Shown here in pieces: positions 7,229-14,268 of a stretch of DNA of 19,625 nucleotides. Within the stretch, counting starts at the first letter, position 1, and each line of letters starts with the position of its first letter. Made by a program: the position numbers and the translations under genes. The stretch is from Campylobacterota bacterium. GTDB taxonomy: Bacteria; Campylobacterota; Campylobacteria; Campylobacterales; Sulfurovaceae. Where the stretch lies: the NCBI GenBank assembly GCA_013153675.1, contig JAADEA010000088.1, positions 1 through 19,625 on the forward strand, in the 5' to 3' direction. The notes beneath the pieces were generated by a model that saw only the letters and a program-made list of their open reading frames with translations, did no database searches and was not told the DNA's origin.

Positions 7229-7861
7229 TTATAGTTTAGAGTCTAAATACTCCTTAATTTCATGTAATAAGATTGCAGGCGTTTTAATTGGATATTTAAT
7301 ATTTTTTATAACGCTAATTGCATCTTCTCCTTTAATAGTTAATCCTTCTAATCTCTCTTCTAATATTGATGAGTTATCTATTGGATAATCTATACCTTTT
7401 GTATATTTTAATACTAAATATGCCCATGGAGAGTCACATTGAGCTGCTTTTATAGCTTCATTTGCCATTGCGTGAGCAAATTTTAATAAGACTTTTGCAT
7501 CTTCGCTCTCTTTAATCTTTTTATATGCTATTTTGGCAATTCCTCCTGCTACATGTACTTTAAGATCTTTTGAGGGTGTTTGCTCTTCTATCTTTGCTAA
7601 TGCTGCTTTAATATCTGCTCTTAAAATATTTCTTACACTAACTTTGCTCATTCCAATAATTTGAGCTATCTCCTCTTCACTCTTTAAATACTCTTGATGT
7701 AATACTACTACATAAGAGGCTCTTGCCATACTTGGAAGCCATGTAAGATTTTTATAGTGTGTTAGATCTTTTAATCCACCAAGGAGCTCTATAGATTTAA
7801 AAAATACTCTCTCTACTAAATAAGAGAGCTCAGACTCATTTAAAGCTTCTAAAATAGCCAT
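7229..7861 (-). CDS. Helix-turn-helix regulator resembling archaeal-type predicted regulators
   Basis: A 210-residue soluble protein. Residues 36-90 carry a clear HTH: NLTWLPSMARASYVVVLHQE followed by SEEEIAQIIGMSKVSVRNIL (61-80) and RAD. This arrangement recalls a predicted regulator family common in archaea and some Aquificales (COG1318, and the near-KaiC regulatory domain), but I could not confirm it by search. Residues 95-210 are an uncharacterised helical domain (VHVAGGIAKIAYKKIKE, then KFAHAMANEAIKAAQCDSPW), possibly for ligand binding or dimerisation. It has its own promoter and a palindrome at the predicted transcription start, suggesting autoregulation. The AGGGG ribosome site is 6 bases before the ATG. 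Targets are unknown; neighbours are argJ upstream and ppk2 downstream. Confidence 0.65.
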   Translation of the reverse strand: MAILEALNESELSYLVERVFFKSIELLGGLKDLTHYKNLTWLPSMARASYVVVLHQEYLKSEEEIAQIIGMSKVSVRNILRADIKAALAKIEEQTPSKDLKVHVAGGIAKIAYKKIKESEDAKVLLKFAHAMANEAIKAAQCDSPWAYLVLKYTKGIDYPIDNSSILEERLEGLTIKGEDAISVIKNIKYPIKTPAILLHEIKEYLDSKL

Positions 7862-7885
7862 AATAATCCCCTTTTTATGATTTTT

Positions 7886-7910
7886 GGAGTAAAACTCCTA
7901 CTAAATTATA
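7886..7910 (-). promoter_or_regulatory. Promoter and palindrome upstream of the HTH gene
   Basis: On the minus strand a TATAAT (7905-7910) would place the transcription start near 7898. Exactly there lies an inverted repeat, GGAGT-TTT-ACTCC on the minus strand (7886-7898). As DNA it could be an operator; as RNA it would form a small hairpin at the extreme 5' end of the leader. The ATG is about 25 bases further on. Promoter moderately supported; operator role inferred. Confidence 0.5.
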
Positions 7911-7954
7911 ATTTTAAAGGGGAATTTAAATAGATACTTAAGTAGCAAAATTAA

Positions 7955-9136
7955 TTAAGTTCGATACTCAGCATTAATTTTTACATATTCATAACTTAAA
8001 TCACAGCCATAAGCTATATACTCTCCATCTCCTACTCCAAGATCACATCTAATTTTAAAACTATCTTTTTTCATTATTTTATAGGCTTTTTCTTCTCTTT
8101 CTTTATCAAGCTCTTTATGATCTTTATCATATATTAATAGATCATCATAATATATTTTTAATTTATCTTCATCACACTCTACATCACTTGCTCCAATTGT
8201 AGAAGCAATTCTTCCCCAATTTGGATCTTCTCCAAAAAGAGCTGTCTTTACTAATAGGGAGTTAGAGAGGTTTTTAGCTACCCTTTTAGCTTCTATATTA
8301 TCTTTTGCTCCTACTACCTCAAAAGCTACTACTTTATTAGCTCCTTCTCCATCTCTTAATATCATCATAGCAAGCTCAAAAGAGATATATTTTAGAGCAT
8401 ATCTAAAAGCCTCTTTGTTATAAAAATTACTTTTTTTATTGCTCATTAAAATAACCGTATCATTTGTAGATCTATCTCCATCTACGCTTATTCTATTAAA
8501 AGATTCATCTGCTGCTTCTTGTAAAAGTGGCAACATCTCATCTTTTGGAATATTAGCATCAGTTACAATAAAGCATAACATTGTAGCCATTGCTGGATTT
8601 ATCATTCCAGCTCCCTTTGCAATAGCAGCTATTTTAAATTTTCCTTCATTTTTTACTTCCACTTCTATGGCTATCTCTTTTTTAAAACTATCAGTTGTTA
8701 AGATAGCATTTGCTGCATTATTAGAGTTTTTTGCATTAAAATTGAACTTTTGTAATCCATTAATAATTTTCTCTTTTGGTAATCTATATCCAATTACTCC
8801 CGTTGAACTCATAATAGGATTTTTAGCATCTATTGGAAGAGTCTCTAAAATCTCTTCAATATCTCTAATTCCCTCCTCTCCTGTCATAGCATTAGCATTT
8901 TTTGAATTCATTAAAATAAAATTCCCCTCAAAAACCTTTCCATAGCTAAGAGCATGTTTAATTGGGGCTGCTTGAAACTTATTAGTAGTATATATAGCAG
9001 CAATATTTGAGATATCTTCACTTCTAATAAAGGCTAAATCTAATTGGTTATTAGGTTTTAAACCACAATTTATTCCATCACAAAATATTCCATCAATATT
9101 ATCTAATCCACCTTTTAAAAGGAAGATTTTAAACAT
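7955..9136 (-). CDS. argJ: Glutamate N-acetyltransferase / amino-acid acetyltransferase
   Basis: ArgJ moves the acetyl group from N-acetylornithine to glutamate, closing the cyclic arginine pathway; some versions also use acetyl-CoA. The 393-residue product has the Ntn-type self-cleavage motif KGAGMINPAMATML (residues 174-187), with Thr185 as the expected nucleophile, the oxyanion region SSTGVIG (110-116), and the characteristic end YEYVKINAEYRT. Length is normal (about 390-410). A GAGGAG ribosome site lies 7 bases before the ATG, and the start overlaps the end of the channel gene by 8 bases, so translation is probably coupled. It ends a directon that begins with argF. I see no strong hairpin terminator behind it. 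Confidence 0.95.
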   Translation of the reverse strand: MFKIFLLKGGLDNIDGIFCDGINCGLKPNNQLDLAFIRSEDISNIAAIYTTNKFQAAPIKHALSYGKVFEGNFILMNSKNANAMTGEEGIRDIEEILETLPIDAKNPIMSSTGVIGYRLPKEKIINGLQKFNFNAKNSNNAANAILTTDSFKKEIAIEVEVKNEGKFKIAAIAKGAGMINPAMATMLCFIVTDANIPKDEMLPLLQEAADESFNRISVDGDRSTNDTVILMSNKKSNFYNKEAFRYALKYISFELAMMILRDGEGANKVVAFEVVGAKDNIEAKRVAKNLSNSLLVKTALFGEDPNWGRIASTIGASDVECDEDKLKIYYDDLLIYDKDHKELDKEREEKAYKIMKKDSFKIRCDLGVGDGEYIAYGCDLSYEYVKINAEYRT

Positions 9137-10268
9137 CTTTTAACTCCTCATTTAGCTCTTTTAATTCAGGGGGCATCTCTTTTCTTCTAATTAGAGCTTT
9201 AGCCTTTTTGATCCCTTCGCTTGTGCCAATAAGTAAAATTTTTGCTTTAGGCATAATAATAGTATCACCCTTTGGCATAGGGATAAATTCCCCATTTCTA
9301 AGGATAATTCCAATGACTGTTACATTGGCTATATCTCTTAATTTTAATACTTTTAGAGGTTTTAATACTACCCATGAAGTTTTTGAAACCTTTACCTCCT
9401 CAATATCTAAAGGGGTATCCTTTCTATATAAAAACTCTTGAAGAAGATTTTCCATATCAGGTCTAATGGCAACAGCATTAATTCTTTGAGCCATCAATTT
9501 AGTAGATGTAACTACCTTATCTGCCCCAAGCTTTAGTAGTTTTTCTTCATCTTCATCATTTTTTGCACTTGCTATAATTAAAAAGGGTCTATTGTCTCTA
9601 CCAATCTCTTTTTGATACAATCTTGCAGATACAATAACAGCAATATTATCTGCAATATTATCTGCTAATGTAATAACTCCTTTTGCACTTGAGAGATAAG
9701 ATTTTAATATAGCCTCTTGTGTATGAGGTTGGGCACTAATATAGTATTGATATTTATATTTAGCTGCAATTTGTTCTAAATCTTCTCTTGGATCAACTAC
9801 TACAAAAGGAATATGATTTCTTCTAAGATGTTGAGTAACTTGGATAGTATAGTCGTTGTGATAACAAATTACAAAGTGATTTTTTAATCCGGCAATATCA
9901 TATAACATTCTTCTTTCCTTCGCAATTCTTTGGAACTCCCCCTTTTTAATTACATCTACTATAATACCCACTGCAATTGTAAATATTACAAATCCAAAAA
10001 TAATAAGAGTAATAGTAAAGATTCTTCCTATATTAGAAATTGGTCTTATCTCACCAAATCCAACTGTTGTAAATGTTATTCCTGTTTGATATATGGCATC
10101 CATTAATGGGAATTTATCAATAATCATATATCCCATTGTGCCAAATAGCATCATTAATACAGTTAAAATTATAGGAAGAGTAAAAGGTCTTAGCTGTTCA
10201 TAAAACTCATCATTTAATGTAATATGAGGTTTTGGTTTTTGGCTTTTAAAAAAGGAGTTCTTTTTCAC
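9129..10268 (-). CDS. Two-TM potassium channel with cytoplasmic RCK (TrkA-N/TrkA-C) domains
   Basis: A 379-residue inner-membrane channel. TM1 is about residues 29-50, the pore helix and selectivity filter TTVGFGE are at 67-73, and TM2 is about 83-106. An RCK-N domain (130-270) and an RCK-C domain (about 285-352) follow. The filter is a proper K+ signature. The RCK-N domain is unusual: where most read a GxGxxG motif, this one has HFVICYHNDYTIQV (131-144), so dinucleotide binding may be lost, although VVVDP (156-160) at the end of the second strand is kept. The start is GTG, with no good Shine-Dalgarno; no ATG is available before TM1. It lies 21 bases after rpmB, the same pair as HP0491/HP0490 in H. 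pylori. Confidence 0.9.
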   Translation of the reverse strand: MKKNSFFKSQKPKPHITLNDEFYEQLRPFTLPIILTVLMMLFGTMGYMIIDKFPLMDAIYQTGITFTTVGFGEIRPISNIGRIFTITLIIFGFVIFTIAVGIIVDVIKKGEFQRIAKERRMLYDIAGLKNHFVICYHNDYTIQVTQHLRRNHIPFVVVDPREDLEQIAAKYKYQYYISAQPHTQEAILKSYLSSAKGVITLADNIADNIAVIVSARLYQKEIGRDNRPFLIIASAKNDEDEEKLLKLGADKVVTSTKLMAQRINAVAIRPDMENLLQEFLYRKDTPLDIEEVKVSKTSWVVLKPLKVLKLRDIANVTVIGIILRNGEFIPMPKGDTIIMPKAKILLIGTSEGIKKAKALIRRKEMPPELKELNEELKDV

Positions 10269-10283
10269 TTTTAGTAGAAGCGA

Positions 10284-10304
10284 AAGGGCTTATAGTAAGC
10301 CCTT
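10284..10304 (-). other. Hairpin between rpmB and the channel gene
   Basis: AAGGGCTTA and TAAGCCCTT form a 9-bp stem with a 3-base loop, and the rpmB stop lies inside it. On the minus strand it is followed by TCGCTTCTACTAAAAG, not a T-run, so it is not a standard intrinsic terminator. It may attenuate, protect the rpmB mRNA 3' end, or affect entry to the channel gene, whose start has no clear ribosome site. Confidence 0.55.
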
Positions 10305-10484
10305 CTTTCTCAATGTTCTTAAAGTAGAAGCTGCAACTCTTATCTTTTTTCTTGTTCCATCTTCTAATGTGATTCTTACAGTTCTTAGGTTTGGAAGTTG
10401 GCGTTTTTTTGTTCTATTATGAGCATGCGATACATTATAGCCAACTAAAGGACCTTTTCCGCTAATTTGACACTTTCTTGACAT
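10290..10484 (-). CDS. rpmB: 50S ribosomal protein L28
   Basis: A 64-residue, very basic protein with the L28 start [28 protein letters not shown] and the typical [16 protein letters not shown] end. It is part of the large ribosomal subunit. Length is as in other Campylobacterota. AAAGG lies 8-11 bases before the ATG. There are 80 bases between it and the Fe-S gene upstream, holding AT-rich boxes (TATAAAAT on the minus strand about 10517-10510) that may give it its own promoter; I see no clear -35. Confidence 0.97.
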   Translation of the reverse strand: MSRKCQISGKGPLVGYNVSHAHNRTKKRQLPNLRTVRITLEDGTRKKIRVAASTLRTLRKKGLL

Positions 10485-10564
10485 CTTTAAAGCCTTTATT
10501 AATTTTATAGATATAAAAGTTGCGGTAGTTTACTAAAAAAATGCTTAAGGGCTATTTAATTAAA

Positions 10565-11845
10565 CTACCTTTTTTCTTTTAAAGCCTTTGCAATAAGTTC
10601 AATTGGGTTTTTAAATTCAACTTCTACATTTGCATTATACAAAGAGTTACTAATTTGCATTCTACATGCACTACACTCTGCTGCTACAATATCTGCGCCG
10701 CTTTCTTTAATCATTGCAGCTTTTGGCTCTCCTGCACGCTTTGCAAGATAATATTTTTCAGTCTGCATAGTTACCCCACCAAAGCCGCAGCATCTATTTG
10801 GATCGCTCATCTCTTTTATTGTAAAGTTACTTTTTAGTAACTCTCTTGGCTCTTTTTCTATACCTTGAACCTTTTTGGCATGACATGCATCATGATATGT
10901 AATGCTTTCATCAAACTTTATGCCTTTTTCATCTAAAATCTTTTTTAATTCAGTATTTTTATATAGCCACTCAGTTACCATAAATATCTTTTTATTAAGC
11001 TTTTTAGCACGAGCTGCCCAATCATCCATTCCACGATTTTTAAAGAATACTTCCCAATCATGCTTTATCATAGCTGAGCATGTTGCTTCTGGAATAATCA
11101 TTGCATCAATTTCATCAAAAAAGCTTTCAAAATACTCTATATTTTGCTTTGCAAGAGTCTCAACTGTATAAAAATCACCTGTAAAATAAGCTGGTGCTGC
11201 GCAGCACTTTTGCTTTTTTGGAATAAAAATATCAATATCAAGCTCTTTTAAAACCTCTATTAGGCTATCTCCAATTGAAGTATAATTATAGTTTGCAAGG
11301 CAGCCTATAAAGATAGCTACTTTTTGCTTTTTTCCTTTAATTCTACTTGGATATTTATTTAAAAAGCTTCTTTTACTTAGACTTGGTAAGAGTCTATCAG
11401 ATTTAATAATTGGCAAATTAAATCTTGGAATCATTCCGCCTCTTTTTGGCTCATCTTTAAAGCCGCAAGTTTTAAAGACCCATCCAAGTTTCATCATAAT
11501 ATCCATTAGCCATCTATGGCGAAGTAGCGTAAAAAAAGCTCTTTTAAACCATGCAATTCCATACTTTTTAGCAATATCCCTTCTTACCTCTTCTATAACC
11601 ATATCTGTTGGCAAAGAGTTAGGACAAACATCGGTGCAATGGGTGCATAAAAAGCAGCTTTCAAAAATATCTTTAGCCTCTCTATCAAGCTCAAGCTCAC
11701 CTCTTTTATATGCTCCAAGTAACTCAATAAATCCTCTTGGACTTGTAACCTCATCTGGATTTATAAGGTGAATTGTACATCCTGGAATACACTTTCCACA
11801 CTTTATACATTCATCACTAATTTTTGTAAAATCAAACTTCTCCAT
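10565..11845 (-). CDS. CCG-domain Fe-S oxidoreductase (GlcF/GlpC/LutA-like)
   Basis: A 426-residue iron-sulfur protein. Two 4Fe-4S ferredoxin motifs sit at the N-terminus (C13, C16, C19, C23 and C64, C67, C70, C74), followed by two cysteine-rich CCG domains (C181, C213-C214, C255; and C320, C351-C352, C390, C393). This architecture is that of electron-transfer subunits of glycolate, lactate and glycerol-3-phosphate dehydrogenases. There is no flavin subunit next to it, so the partner is elsewhere or it works with another protein. The first CCG domain lacks the second Cys of its final CxxC (TCSAM), so only the second may carry a complete cluster site. It follows hemN after 9 bases, as Cj0991c follows Cj0992c in C. 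jejuni; that conserved pairing suggests a link to haem synthesis or its electron supply, which is inference. Confidence 0.85.
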   Translation of the reverse strand: MEKFDFTKISDECIKCGKCIPGCTIHLINPDEVTSPRGFIELLGAYKRGELELDREAKDIFESCFLCTHCTDVCPNSLPTDMVIEEVRRDIAKKYGIAWFKRAFFTLLRHRWLMDIMMKLGWVFKTCGFKDEPKRGGMIPRFNLPIIKSDRLLPSLSKRSFLNKYPSRIKGKKQKVAIFIGCLANYNYTSIGDSLIEVLKELDIDIFIPKKQKCCAAPAYFTGDFYTVETLAKQNIEYFESFFDEIDAMIIPEATCSAMIKHDWEVFFKNRGMDDWAARAKKLNKKIFMVTEWLYKNTELKKILDEKGIKFDESITYHDACHAKKVQGIEKEPRELLKSNFTIKEMSDPNRCCGFGGVTMQTEKYYLAKRAGEPKAAMIKESGADIVAAECSACRMQISNSLYNANVEVEFKNPIELIAKALKEKR

Positions 11846-11854
11846 ACTATCCTC

Positions 11855-13228
11855 TTATACAGTCTTTGAAAAGCTCTTTTTATTTCCCTCATACTTTTGC
11901 ATATAGGCATCAAAAGCCATGGCAATATTTCTAATTAAAAGAGTTCCTGTTGGATTTACTAAAATTTTATTATTATCTATTACTATTAAGCCTTCATCTT
12001 CAAACTCTTTTAATTTTTTTAAATCCTCTTTAAAATATTCAAAAAAGTCTATTTTTAGATCTTTTTCTACTCTTTTAATATCTATGGCAAAATTTGCCAT
12101 TAGTTCCATTATCACTGCTTTTCTAATAAAATCATCACTATCTAATTCAACTCCTCTTTCAAAAGGAAGCTTTCCTTGATCAATTAGCTCTTCATATAAT
12201 TTCATATTTTTTGTATTTTGAGCATAATATCTGTTACCCTCTCCAATACTTGTTAATCCAATTCCAATTAAATTGGCTCCACCTTTGGTTGTATAGCCTT
12301 GGAAATTTCTATGTAGCTCTCCTTTTGCTATTGCGCTAAATAATTCATCTTTTGGCTTTGCAAAATGATCCATTCCTATCATTTTATATTCATTATTTGT
12401 AAAAAAATCTATTGTATAGCTAAAGATTTTTAACTTTTCAGCAGGAGATGGAAGGGTAGATTCATCAAATTTTCTCATTGTCTTTTTTAGCCATGGTACA
12501 TGGGCATAATTAAATACAGCTACTCTATCTGGATCTAATAATTTTACCTTTTTTAAAGTATTAGCAAAGGTCTCTTTTGTTTGGTAGGGCAAACCATATA
12601 TTAAATCTATATTTATACTCTCAATACCATATCTTCTTGCTAAAGAGACTGCATTTTGTGTTAGTTCAAAAGATTGGATTCTATGAATCTCTTTTTGAAC
12701 TCTCTCATCAAAATCTTGCACTCCAAAACTTACTCTATTAAAGTTGTGTTTTTTAAATATTTTCATCTGATCTTCATTAAAAAATCTTGGATCTATCTCA
12801 ACACTTATTTCAGCATCTTTTGCCCAATTGGTAAATTTGCTTTTTAGATGAGTCATAATTTCATCTAAATCTTGTGCACTATAATAGGTAGGAGTTCCTC
12901 CTCCAAAATGAAATTGAACTACCTCTCTTGAGCTATCAATAATATTTGCAAGAAGATCTATCTCCTTTTTTAGATAGTTAATATATCTTTTTAATTTATC
13001 CTCTTTTGATGTAAATACTACATTACATCCACAAAAATAGCAAGCACTTCTACAAAATGGCAGGTGAATATAGATAGATAGGGGTCTATTTTCCTCTTTT
13101 AATAGATTAATATATCTATCATAACTAAATTTTGGACTAAACTCTAATGCAGTTGGATAACTTGTATATCTTGGACCAGGTTTTGAGTATTTGCTAAATT
13201 TTTCTAAATCTATATTTGTTGAATTCAC
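11855..13228 (-). CDS. hemN: Oxygen-independent coproporphyrinogen III oxidase (radical SAM)
   Basis: HemN decarboxylates coproporphyrinogen III to protoporphyrinogen IX without oxygen, using a 4Fe-4S cluster and SAM. The 457-residue length and the hallmark GPRYTSYPTA (18-27), followed by CRSACYFCGC (59-68; C59, C63, C66 plus C68), mark true HemN rather than HemW. FHFGGGTPTYYS is the SAM-binding glycine motif, and the C-terminal domain (about 360-457) is present. The start is GTG, with AGGAG 6 bases upstream inside the last codons of argF, so it is translated directly behind argF (2-base gap). In C. jejuni a small gene lies between argF and hemN; it is absent here. Confidence 0.95.
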   Translation of the reverse strand: MNSTNIDLEKFSKYSKPGPRYTSYPTALEFSPKFSYDRYINLLKEENRPLSIYIHLPFCRSACYFCGCNVVFTSKEDKLKRYINYLKKEIDLLANIIDSSREVVQFHFGGGTPTYYSAQDLDEIMTHLKSKFTNWAKDAEISVEIDPRFFNEDQMKIFKKHNFNRVSFGVQDFDERVQKEIHRIQSFELTQNAVSLARRYGIESINIDLIYGLPYQTKETFANTLKKVKLLDPDRVAVFNYAHVPWLKKTMRKFDESTLPSPAEKLKIFSYTIDFFTNNEYKMIGMDHFAKPKDELFSAIAKGELHRNFQGYTTKGGANLIGIGLTSIGEGNRYYAQNTKNMKLYEELIDQGKLPFERGVELDSDDFIRKAVIMELMANFAIDIKRVEKDLKIDFFEYFKEDLKKLKEFEDEGLIVIDNNKILVNPTGTLLIRNIAMAFDAYMQKYEGNKKSFSKTV

Positions 13229-13230
13229 CT

Positions 13231-14151
13231 TTAGCTCCTATGTTTATCTAACCATACCATTATACCCTTTTGGGCATGTAGTCTATTTTCGGCTTCATCA
13301 AAGATCTCTTTTGAGTGCTCTTCAAATAACTCTTCGCTAATTTCATATTCCCTATAAGCTGGAAGGCAATGCAGAACAATTGCATCATCTTTAGCCAATG
13401 AAAAGAGCTCTTTATCCACCATAAAGCCTTGAAAATCTTTGATTCTTTTCTCTTTTTCATCCTCTTGTCCCATAGATACCCATGTATCGGTAGTTACCAC
13501 ATCAGCATCTTTTATAGCCTCTTTTGGATCATTAGTTAAAATAATTTTTGCTTTGCTCTTTTTTGATCTTTTGAGTGCTTCTTCTATTACATCACTATCT
13601 GGCTCATATCCTTTAGGAGTTGCTACTCTTAGCTCAAATCCCATAATAGAAGCAAGATTTATCCAAGAGTTTGCCATATTATTTCCATCTCCAATATATG
13701 CTACAATCCCATTTTCTTTTTTATATTCAATCATTGTTAAATAATCCGCCATTAATTGAGCTGGATGAAATTTATCTGTTAGTCCGTTAATAACAGGTAC
13801 AGATGAATAGGTAGCAAACTCTTCGATTCTTTCTTGTCCAAATGTTCTAATCATAATCATATCTACCATTGAGCTAATTACCCTTGCGCTATCTTTAATA
13901 GGTTCTCCTCTTCCAAGTTGTAGATCATTTTTAGATAAGAATAGACCAATTCCACCAAGTTGATATATTCCAACCTCAAAGCTTACTCTTGTTCTTGTAG
14001 AGCTCTTTTCAAAGATCATTCCAAGAGTCTTTTTTTCTAAATAGGGGATAAACTCTCTTTTCTTTGTTTGAGCTTTTATCTTTTTTGCTAACTCAATCAT
14101 TTCAAGTAGTTCATCTTTTGTAAAATCTTGAAGTGTTAAAAAGTGTCTCAT
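13231..14151 (-). CDS. argF: Ornithine carbamoyltransferase
   Basis: Makes citrulline from ornithine and carbamoyl phosphate. The 306-residue product has the carbamoyl-phosphate motif SSTRTR (50-55), FHPAQ (128-132, usually HPTQ or HPCQ), the ornithine-loop region DTWVSMGQE (222-230) and HCLPAYR (261-267), which separates it from aspartate carbamoyltransferase. The ATG at 14151 is chosen because AAGGA lies about 6 bases upstream and the product then starts [10 protein letters not shown], as expected; an in-frame TTG at 14166 has no ribosome site. It is the first gene of the minus-strand directon, behind a promoter divergent from the radical SAM gene. Confidence 0.96.
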   Translation of the reverse strand: MRHFLTLQDFTKDELLEMIELAKKIKAQTKKREFIPYLEKKTLGMIFEKSSTRTRVSFEVGIYQLGGIGLFLSKNDLQLGRGEPIKDSARVISSMVDMIMIRTFGQERIEEFATYSSVPVINGLTDKFHPAQLMADYLTMIEYKKENGIVAYIGDGNNMANSWINLASIMGFELRVATPKGYEPDSDVIEEALKRSKKSKAKIILTNDPKEAIKDADVVTTDTWVSMGQEDEKEKRIKDFQGFMVDKELFSLAKDDAIVLHCLPAYREYEISEELFEEHSKEIFDEAENRLHAQKGIMVWLDKHRS

Positions 14152-14158
14152 TAAAAAT

Positions 14159-14168
14159 CCTTGCAAGG
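14159..14168. repeat. 10-bp perfect palindrome in the argF leader
   Basis: CCTTGCAAGG is self-complementary and overlaps the argF ribosome site (AAGGA on the minus strand). It is short enough to be chance, but its position would let a DNA- or RNA-binding factor affect argF initiation. It does not resemble the proteobacterial ARG box. Confidence 0.3.
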
Positions 14169-14189
14169 GTTTAAATTGGGAATAATTTT

Positions 14190-14195
14190 ATCATA
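14190..14195 (-). promoter_or_regulatory. Candidate -10 box for argF
   Basis: TATGAT on the minus strand lies 38 bases before the argF ATG, within TTTTATGATAAAATT. The matching -35 zone overlaps the TTGACA of the opposite promoter and has no clear consensus. It probably drives argF-hemN and perhaps genes beyond. Confidence 0.45.
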
Positions 14196-14213
14196 AAAGA
14201 ATAAGAGTTTATT

Positions 14214-14242
14214 TTGACACATAAAAATGTTAAACTTTTATT
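14214..14242 (+). promoter_or_regulatory. Candidate promoter for the KamA-like gene
   Basis: TTGACA at 14214-14219 is a perfect -35; 17 bases later TTTATT (14237-14242) is a weak -10. The predicted start near 14249 leaves a leader of about 20 bases carrying AAGGAGG (14259-14265), 3 bases before the ATG. The -35 faces the argF promoter, so the two transcripts share about 60 bases of control region. Confidence 0.45.
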
Positions 14243-14268
14243 CCATATTACCTTAAAAAAGGAGGCAG

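Noticed and set aside
7925..7975. Terminator or attenuator after argJ
   Set aside because: ACTTAA/TTAAGT can pair, but the stem is only 6 bp with a 13-base loop, all A/T-rich, and no T-run follows.
8439..8945. 168-codon open frame on the plus strand inside argJ
   Set aside because: It lies wholly antisense to a clear argJ, its hydrophobic Ile/Phe/Ser-rich product is what reversed AT-rich coding gives, and it has no convincing ribosome site.
10524..10545. Terminator after the Fe-S oxidoreductase gene
   Set aside because: There is a run of seven T on the minus strand after GCCCTTAAGCA, but no stem longer than 2-3 bp precedes it.
14164..14166. TTG start giving a 311-residue ArgF
   Set aside because: No ribosome site; the ATG at 14151 has AAGGA at good spacing and yields the expected N-terminus.
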